Shown here in pieces: positions 63,985-64,000 of a stretch of DNA of 64,000 nt. The notes under the pieces are model-generated. The model did no database searches, had not been told where the DNA came from, and saw only the letters and a program-made list of their open reading frames with translations. Position 1 is the stretch's first letter; each line of letters opens with the position of its first letter. A program made the translations under genes and the position numbers. Source of the DNA: Streptomyces sp. NBC_01224 (lineage in GTDB: Bacteria; Actinomycetota; Actinomycetes; Streptomycetales; Streptomycetaceae); the NCBI RefSeq assembly GCF_036002945.1, contig NZ_CP108529.1, positions 9,481,001 to 9,545,000 of the forward strand. Direction: 5' to 3'.

Positions 63985-64000
63985 CTTAGCTGGATGTTTC

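Noticed and set aside
1..64000. CRISPR array
   Set aside because: No set of regularly spaced identical 28-37 bp repeats was seen; the direct repeats found are isolated pairs.

Overview
The window is high-GC actinobacterial DNA, almost certainly Streptomyces. Evidence for this is the GTG/TTG starts, PadR-HAAS pairs, DUF1906 and DUF1707 proteins, a GyrB/ParY pair very close in sequence to streptomycete type II topoisomerase subunits, and many streptomycete-type insertion sequences. No tRNA, rRNA, CRISPR array or primary-metabolism operon is visible. The dense mixture of short intact cassettes, broken genes and transposon relics is what one expects of a chromosome arm or an integrated/decaying plasmid; a replication-relaxation relic at 58.4 kb and several recombinase relics support the plasmid/ICE idea, but this is inference.

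Layout. 0-5 kb: start of a methyltransferase gene, two broken pieces of a Tn3-family transposase, a secreted serine hydrolase and an IS1380-family element with clear ends. 5.6-13.7 kb: a PadR-HAAS pair, GNAT relic, a ComB-like protein, relics of ISAzo13, an RHS-like secreted protein and a TnsA-like endonuclease, then an ArsR-type regulator coupled to an MFS exporter, and a TerD relic. 13.7-23.4 kb: relics of a zinc-finger recombinase family, TauE and SDR fragments, a small membrane protein, a secreted protein next to a 5'-truncated TnpB, a second PadR-membrane pair and a PAP2 phosphatase. 23.4-28.1 kb: an oxidoreductase/TetR cassette bracketed by a 29-bp direct repeat, hypothetical genes and a DUF1707 protein. 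28.1-35.1 kb: a tandem gyrB-parY pair lying between two TniQ-like genes, the arrangement known from aminocoumarin producers but without biosynthetic genes here. 35.2-45.2 kb: ankyrin and coupled small proteins, a Tn554-like recombinase/DUF6262 pair, an aspartate/glutamate racemase, a SUKH-domain gene bracketed by inverted repeats, and more recombinase debris. 45.3-49.8 kb: a complete iron-siderophore/B12-type ABC transporter, another SUKH protein and a small secreted protein. 50-64 kb: a gene broken by nested IS630 and IS701 elements, a candidate structured small RNA with a terminator, a frameshifted transposase, a replication-relaxation relic, a DUF1906 protein, a frameshifted beta-propeller surface protein and a second complete IS1380-family element.

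How it works together: the intact units are mostly small self-contained regulator-plus-effector modules (PadR+membrane protein twice, ArsR+MFS, TetR+oxidoreductase) and import or resistance cargo (ABC transporter, gyrB/parY). Around them lie at least six families of mobile elements in various stages of decay. Coordinates of relics are approximate because they are judged by eye from reading-frame similarity.
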